The notes beneath the pieces were generated by a model. It was not told the origin of the DNA and searched no databases. It was given only the letters and a program-made list of their open reading frames with translations. A program made the position numbers and the translations under genes. Source: S5-327 sp965200975 (GTDB taxonomy: Bacteria; Chloroflexota; Dehalococcoidia; Lucifugimonadales; Australimonadaceae). From it: a stretch of 64,000 nucleotides of DNA. Shown piece by piece: positions 60,423 through 64,000 of this stretch (the stretch's first letter is position 1; each line of letters opens with the position of its first letter). The DNA lies in assembly GCA_965200975.1 (NCBI GenBank), contig OZ241740.1, positions 868,001-932,000 of the forward strand, in the 5' to 3' direction.

Positions 60423-61316
60423 TTGGCCGCGGGCGTCGTCTACGTCCTGACGCAGCAGGAAGAAGCGTGGTTTGCGCGCGTGAACGGCGTCGCAATTACG
60501 CGGGCCGAGCTCGTCGATGTTCTGCGGGCGGAGCAGATCGACGCCGCCCTCTCGGGCGCGCCGTTCGACGAGACGCTCGAAACCTTCGAGGCAGCCGCGC
60601 GCCTTACCGACTACGAGGTGCTGCGGCAAACGGCGGGCGAGCTCGGCGTCGCAGTCAGCGCGGAAGAGATCGAGGCGGAACTCGCCGGGCAGCTGGCGCC
60701 CGAGCTTGGGCCCGGAGGTCTCGACGCTGCAGGGCGAGCGCTGTTCGAGGAGCGCAGGCGTCAGTACGCCGACCTGCGGCGGCTGAGTTTTGTCCAGCTG
60801 GACCGTCTTGCGGAGGGCGAGATACTGCGGCGCAAGGCGGCGCAGAGCCTGGGCCGCGACTTGCCCGACCCGCAACCGCAGGCGCGCCTGCATGCGCTCC
60901 CTGTGGCCAGCGTCGAGTCGGCGGAGGGGGTGCGCAGCGAGGCCGTCCGCGGGGTCGCATTCGAGGAGCTGGCTCGCCGGCACGCAGTCGGCGGCGCCGC
61001 CCTCGACTTGGGGTGGCTCCCGTACGACGCGCTGCCCCCTGCGGCGGCGGAACTGCTGTGGTCGTTGCCGGCGCTGGAGCTGTCCCCGCCGTTTCTGCAG
61101 GAGAACCAGGCGATCGTGCTGTACGTCGTCAGCGCGCGGGACGCCTCGCGCGAGCTCGACCCAGGCGTGCGTCAGGTGCTGGAAGAGCGCGCGCTGGAGT
61201 CGTGGCTGGACTCGACCCGGGCCGCGCAAGAGATCGAGCTGCAACTCGATGAGGAGACGCTTGCCTGGGTGATCGAGCAGCTGGCGCAGACCCCGGCGGT
61301 CGGGCCGGGAGGCTAG
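60423..61316 (+). CDS. PpiC/SurA-like peptidyl-prolyl isomerase, membrane-anchored
   Basis: Extracytoplasmic folding factor of about 300 residues. After an N-terminal anchor the SurA-like helical part (WFARVNGVAITRAELVDVLRAEQ...) precedes a parvulin domain (GVAFEELARRHAVGGAALDLGWLPYDALPPAAAELLW). The TTG at 60423 lies inside the membrane helix. The same frame upstream reads RRRRRRPEGRRSRRKLWAAL, the expected basic flank of the anchor, back to the amidohydrolase stop without ATG, GTG or TTG. A CTG or ATA start, or a lost ATG, is therefore likely. Convergent with the TyrA gene. Confidence 0.8.
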   Translation: MAAGVVYVLTQQEEAWFARVNGVAITRAELVDVLRAEQIDAALSGAPFDETLETFEAAARLTDYEVLRQTAGELGVAVSAEEIEAELAGQLAPELGPGGLDAAGRALFEERRRQYADLRRLSFVQLDRLAEGEILRRKAAQSLGRDLPDPQPQARLHALPVASVESAEGVRSEAVRGVAFEELARRHAVGGAALDLGWLPYDALPPAAAELLWSLPALELSPPFLQENQAIVLYVVSARDASRELDPGVRQVLEERALESWLDSTRAAQEIELQLDEETLAWVIEQLAQTPAVGPGG

Positions 61317-62245
61317 CGGCGTTGGCGCGACCGGCTGGCGAACCAGTCGCCGAGCAAAAGCGACGAAAAGCTCTGGCGCTCGATAGCGGGGCCGGACTCG
61401 AATGCTTGCGGGCTAAGTCTGGCGCGTCGCGCCTCGGCAAGCTCCGCGAGCGTCTGCGCTGCGTCTCCGCCCACAGAAGTCATGGCGCGCACGTGGGCCA
61501 GCGCGGTGGTCAGCCGGTCGATCCATGCCGCGAGCGTATCCGGAGCGTGCTCGAGCGCGATGGCCAATTCCTCGAGAGCCAGCTCCGACTCTGCGGCTGC
61601 GCTCTCGAACCGTTCGCCCCGGAACCGGCGGACATCGCGCCAGACGGCGGCGGTCGACGCGGCGTCTACTGCGGCTGCGGCTGCTATTCGGGGCAGCAGC
61701 TCCGCAGCAATGACGAAGCTGTCATGCTCGGCGGCCTCGATGAAGAATGGCTTGGCCCCGGCGGCGTTCGCGAGCCCGATGACTGCATCTATCGCCTCCG
61801 ACGACGCCCCCGCGCCCGGAATGATGCAGTAGTCCGCGCCTTGCAGCGACGCCTCGTCTGCGCCCGGGGCGGCGAACCGCGCGAGCGGACGTCCGCCGAC
61901 GAACTGCACCGATGGCGGGAGGCGCTCGGCAGCCCACTTGAGGACGGGAACCTTGAGCGTGCAGGCGTCCGTAACGACGCTGTTCGCGGGAGCGAACTGT
62001 CCGAGTATGCGGAGCACATCCGGCGTGGCGGGGAGGGGCGTGGCGAGCACGATGAGCTGCGCTCCGGCGACAGCCTGCGCTATGTTGGAGGCGGCTTCGT
62101 CGACGGCGCCCGACTGAACGGCGCGTTTGCCCGCCGCTTTGTCGGCGTCGAACCCGGCGGTGCGCGCGTTGGGCAGCGCGGCGCGTACGGAGCGCCCCAG
62201 CGCAGCGCCGACCGGCCCAAGACCAATGATTGCTATGTCGGGCAT
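61313..62245 (-). CDS. Prephenate dehydrogenase
   Basis: NAD(P)-dependent enzyme of tyrosine biosynthesis, 310 residues. The Rossmann loop IIGLGPVGAALGRSVRAAL, LIVLATPLPATPDVLRIL, VVTDACTLKVPVLKWA and FVGGRPLARF (in place of the usual GGHPMAG) follow the TyrA pattern. The His-to-Arg difference at that motif makes a non-standard arogenate or related substrate possible. The C-terminal half is the helical dimerisation domain. Stop codons overlap by 4 bases with the convergent PpiC-like gene. Confidence 0.8.
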   Translation of the reverse strand: MPDIAIIGLGPVGAALGRSVRAALPNARTAGFDADKAAGKRAVQSGAVDEAASNIAQAVAGAQLIVLATPLPATPDVLRILGQFAPANSVVTDACTLKVPVLKWAAERLPPSVQFVGGRPLARFAAPGADEASLQGADYCIIPGAGASSEAIDAVIGLANAAGAKPFFIEAAEHDSFVIAAELLPRIAAAAAVDAASTAAVWRDVRRFRGERFESAAAESELALEELAIALEHAPDTLAAWIDRLTTALAHVRAMTSVGGDAAQTLAELAEARRARLSPQAFESGPAIERQSFSSLLLGDWFASRSRQRR

Positions 62246-62258
62246 AAGGCCTTAGGAA

Positions 62259-63197
62259 TCAGGAGCCAGGGTTTGAGCGGTAGTTGCCGCCGCCGCCGCG
62301 AAGGCGCGGGTCGAGCAGGTCGCGCAGCGCGTCGCCCAGCACGTTCCACCCGAACACGGTAAGGCTGAGGAACACGCCCGGCCATATCGCAAGCCACGGC
62401 GCTATCTCCATGTAGGTGCGCGACTCGGAGCTGAGCATGCGCCCCCACGACGGGAACGGCTTCGGCACTCCGTAGCCCAGGAAACTGAGCGACGCCTCAA
62501 TGAGAATTACCTGTCCCAGCCGGAGGCTGGCGAGAATGATGATAGGCACCATGACGTTGGGCAGAACGTGCCGCACCAGGATGCGGAGCGTCGTCGCGCC
62601 GTTGACGCGCGCCGCCTCTACAAACGGCTGTTCCTTGAGAGCGAGCACCGACCCGCGGAGCACGCGGCTCTCCCGGATCGCCACCAGCCCCAGCACCAGC
62701 GTCACGTTCACGGGGCTTGGGCCGAGGATCGACATAACGAACAGCAGCAGGAGCAGGGGAGGCACGCTCATCCATGCGTCCACAAGGCGCTGAACGATAG
62801 TGTCGTACTTGCCGCCCATATAGCCGCTCGTGATGCCGATAAGCGCCGCCAGCACGCTGCCCAGCGCCACGGAGCCAAGAGCAACGAAGATGGATACGCG
62901 GGCGCCGTGCACCAACCGGCTGAAGAGATCGCGTCCCAGGAAGTCCGTGCCCAGCAGGTACGTCAGGCTCGAGTTCTGCAAGGCGTCGGAGAAATGAGGC
63001 TCGTCGTAAGGGTAGGGGGCGATCCAGTTCGCGAAGATCGCCATGATGAGCATGATGAAGACGATCACCGCCCCCACCGCTCCCAACGGTTTCTCGGTGA
63101 AGAGCCGCGCCACGAGTCCGGCGAAACCTCCGCGCGACGTCAGCCCCAGGAGTCCGCGGAGAGCGCCCTCGCGTTCGCGCGCAGCCTCGACGGCCAT
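62259..63197 (-). CDS. Dipeptide/nickel-type ABC transporter permease (DppC-like), second system
   Basis: A 312-residue permease: N-terminal helix GAVGAVIVFIMLIMAIFANWI, LLGTDFLGRDLFSRLVHGARVS, EAA loop EQPFVEAARVNGATTLRILVRHVLPN, and the terminal LGDALRDLLDPRLRGGG. It follows the DppB-like gene with one base between stop and start and precedes the TyrA gene. It belongs to a second importer, most of which lies beyond the window. Confidence 0.92.
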   Translation of the reverse strand: MAVEAAREREGALRGLLGLTSRGGFAGLVARLFTEKPLGAVGAVIVFIMLIMAIFANWIAPYPYDEPHFSDALQNSSLTYLLGTDFLGRDLFSRLVHGARVSIFVALGSVALGSVLAALIGITSGYMGGKYDTIVQRLVDAWMSVPPLLLLLFVMSILGPSPVNVTLVLGLVAIRESRVLRGSVLALKEQPFVEAARVNGATTLRILVRHVLPNVMVPIIILASLRLGQVILIEASLSFLGYGVPKPFPSWGRMLSSESRTYMEIAPWLAIWPGVFLSLTVFGWNVLGDALRDLLDPRLRGGGGNYRSNPGS

Positions 63198-63198
63198 G

Positions 63199-64000
63199 CT
63201 AGGCGTACCTTATCCGCGGGTCGAGGACGCTGTAGAGGATGTCGACGACCAGGTTGATGAGCACGGTTCCGGCGGCGAACACGAGCACAATCGTCTGGGC
63301 GGGGACGTAGTCCCGCTGTTGCAGCGACTGCAGCAGGTAGACGCCCATGCCGGGCAGGTTGAATATCTGTTCGATGATGACCGTGCCGCCCAGCAGGAAC
63401 GGGATTTGCAGGCCTATCAGCGACAGCACAGGAATGAGGGCGTTGCGCACGGCGTGGCGGTACCAGATGGTGCCGGGCTGCAGGCCTTTGGCCCACGCCG
63501 TGCGTATGTAGTCTTGCCGTATGACCTCGAGCATCATCGCGCGGGTTATCCGTATCGTTCCGCCGAGCAGCGGTATGCCGACAATGACTCCCGGCAGCGC
63601 CATTACGCTGAGGTTGCCGATGGGGTCTTCGGTGAAGGCCACATAGCTGAGCGGAGGCGCCCAACCGAAGAAGAGCGCGGGCAGCGTTACGACAACCGTG
63701 CCAATCCACAGGATCGGCACGGCGACCAGCCCGATCGACACCGAGCGGAGCAGGTAGTCGGCCCAGGTGTCTTGACGGACGGCGGTCACGATGCCGATGG
63801 GAATGGCCACGGCTGTGCTCACAACCAGGGCGATGATGGAGAGCTCGAGCGTCACCGGATAGCGCCGGGCCAGTTCGTGCGTCACGGGGCGGCTAGTCCA
63901 CAGCGAGTCGCCGAGGTTGCCCACGAACAGCCCCCCGAACCACTCGAAGAATTGGACGTAGATAGGCCGGTCGAGGCCGAGCTGCGCGAGAATGGCTTGC
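63199..64000 (-). CDS. Dipeptide/nickel-type ABC transporter permease (DppB-like), second system, partial
   Basis: C-terminal 266 residues of a DppB/OppB permease; the N-terminus is outside the window. The visible frame begins QAILAQLGLDRPIYVQFFEW (the periplasmic LGLDxP motif), continues GGLFVGNLGDSLWTSRPV, and has the EAA loop MMLEVIRQDYIRTAWAKGLQPGTIWYRHAVRNA. An internal ATG at 63924 is not the start. Upstream neighbours cannot be seen. Confidence 0.92.
   Translation of the reverse strand, partial: QAILAQLGLDRPIYVQFFEWFGGLFVGNLGDSLWTSRPVTHELARRYPVTLELSIIALVVSTAVAIPIGIVTAVRQDTWADYLLRSVSIGLVAVPILWIGTVVVTLPALFFGWAPPLSYVAFTEDPIGNLSVMALPGVIVGIPLLGGTIRITRAMMLEVIRQDYIRTAWAKGLQPGTIWYRHAVRNALIPVLSLIGLQIPFLLGGTVIIEQIFNLPGMGVYLLQSLQQRDYVPAQTIVLVFAAGTVLINLVVDILYSVLDPRIRYA

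Noticed and set aside
1..64000. CRISPR array
   Set aside because: No regularly spaced direct repeats were seen; the dispersed palindromes are single or paired and far apart.

Overview
This is a GC-rich bacterial chromosome fragment, dense in coding sequence and almost free of mobile genes. The gene content fits a member of the Chloroflexota, most plausibly the SAR202/Dehalococcoidia side. Six ACMSD-type amidohydrolases, five Rieske oxygenase large subunits, an LLM flavin oxidoreductase and two Dpp-type ABC transporters lie beside a stripped-down division locus (rsmH-ftsZ-nrdR with no murein genes). That placement is inferred from gene content; no 16S rRNA is present.

Layout. 1-1155: end of a cytochrome c maturation operon (ccmH, ccmF). 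1284-3737: amidohydrolase plus MFS transporter. 3734-8204: orphan DNA methyltransferase, tRNA-Arg, a Rieske ferredoxin/SDR pair, a toxin-first PIN/Phd module and tRNA-His. 8409-16882: housekeeping genes, all on the minus strand (pepA, degV-like, yggT, proC, pdxA, nrdR, ftsZ, rsmH). 17430-25311: class V aminotransferase, an orphan 590-residue coiled-coil protein, a methyltransferase, an LctP permease with a small overlapping membrane protein, a homocysteine methyltransferase/MTHFR fusion, and tRNA-Ala. 25312-30990: a compact island directly 3' of tRNA-Ala. It carries an HTH repressor, an ImmA/IrrE metallopeptidase, a patatin phospholipase, a CD-NTase and a Cap2-like E2-E1 protein, which together make a type II-like CBASS anti-phage locus. 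30988-64000: a long catabolic region with Rieske oxygenases, amidohydrolases, dehydrogenases, cupins, MFS and ABC importers, a BacNav-family ion channel, a PpiC-like isomerase and prephenate dehydrogenase.

How the genes may work together. The catabolic region looks like a kit for importing and opening aromatic or heterocyclic acids. Dpp-type importers and MFS permeases bring substrates in. Rieske oxygenases hydroxylate them. The SDR and the Gfo/Idh/MocA enzyme would dehydrogenate diols. The metal-dependent amidohydrolases (a family rich in decarboxylases and ring-fission hydrolases) would finish the job. In the island, HTH plus metallopeptidase would control expression, the CD-NTase would make a cyclic nucleotide, the patatin would destroy membrane lipids, and the E2-E1 protein would prime the CD-NTase through its C-terminal glycine.

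Several genes carry single-base lesions: a frameshift in Cap2, an amber codon in an amidohydrolase, a missing start in the aldo/keto reductase and a possible C-terminal frameshift in the methyltransferase. This could be genuine decay or residual assembly error. A family of about ten palindromic intergenic repeats is scattered over the non-island part of the window.
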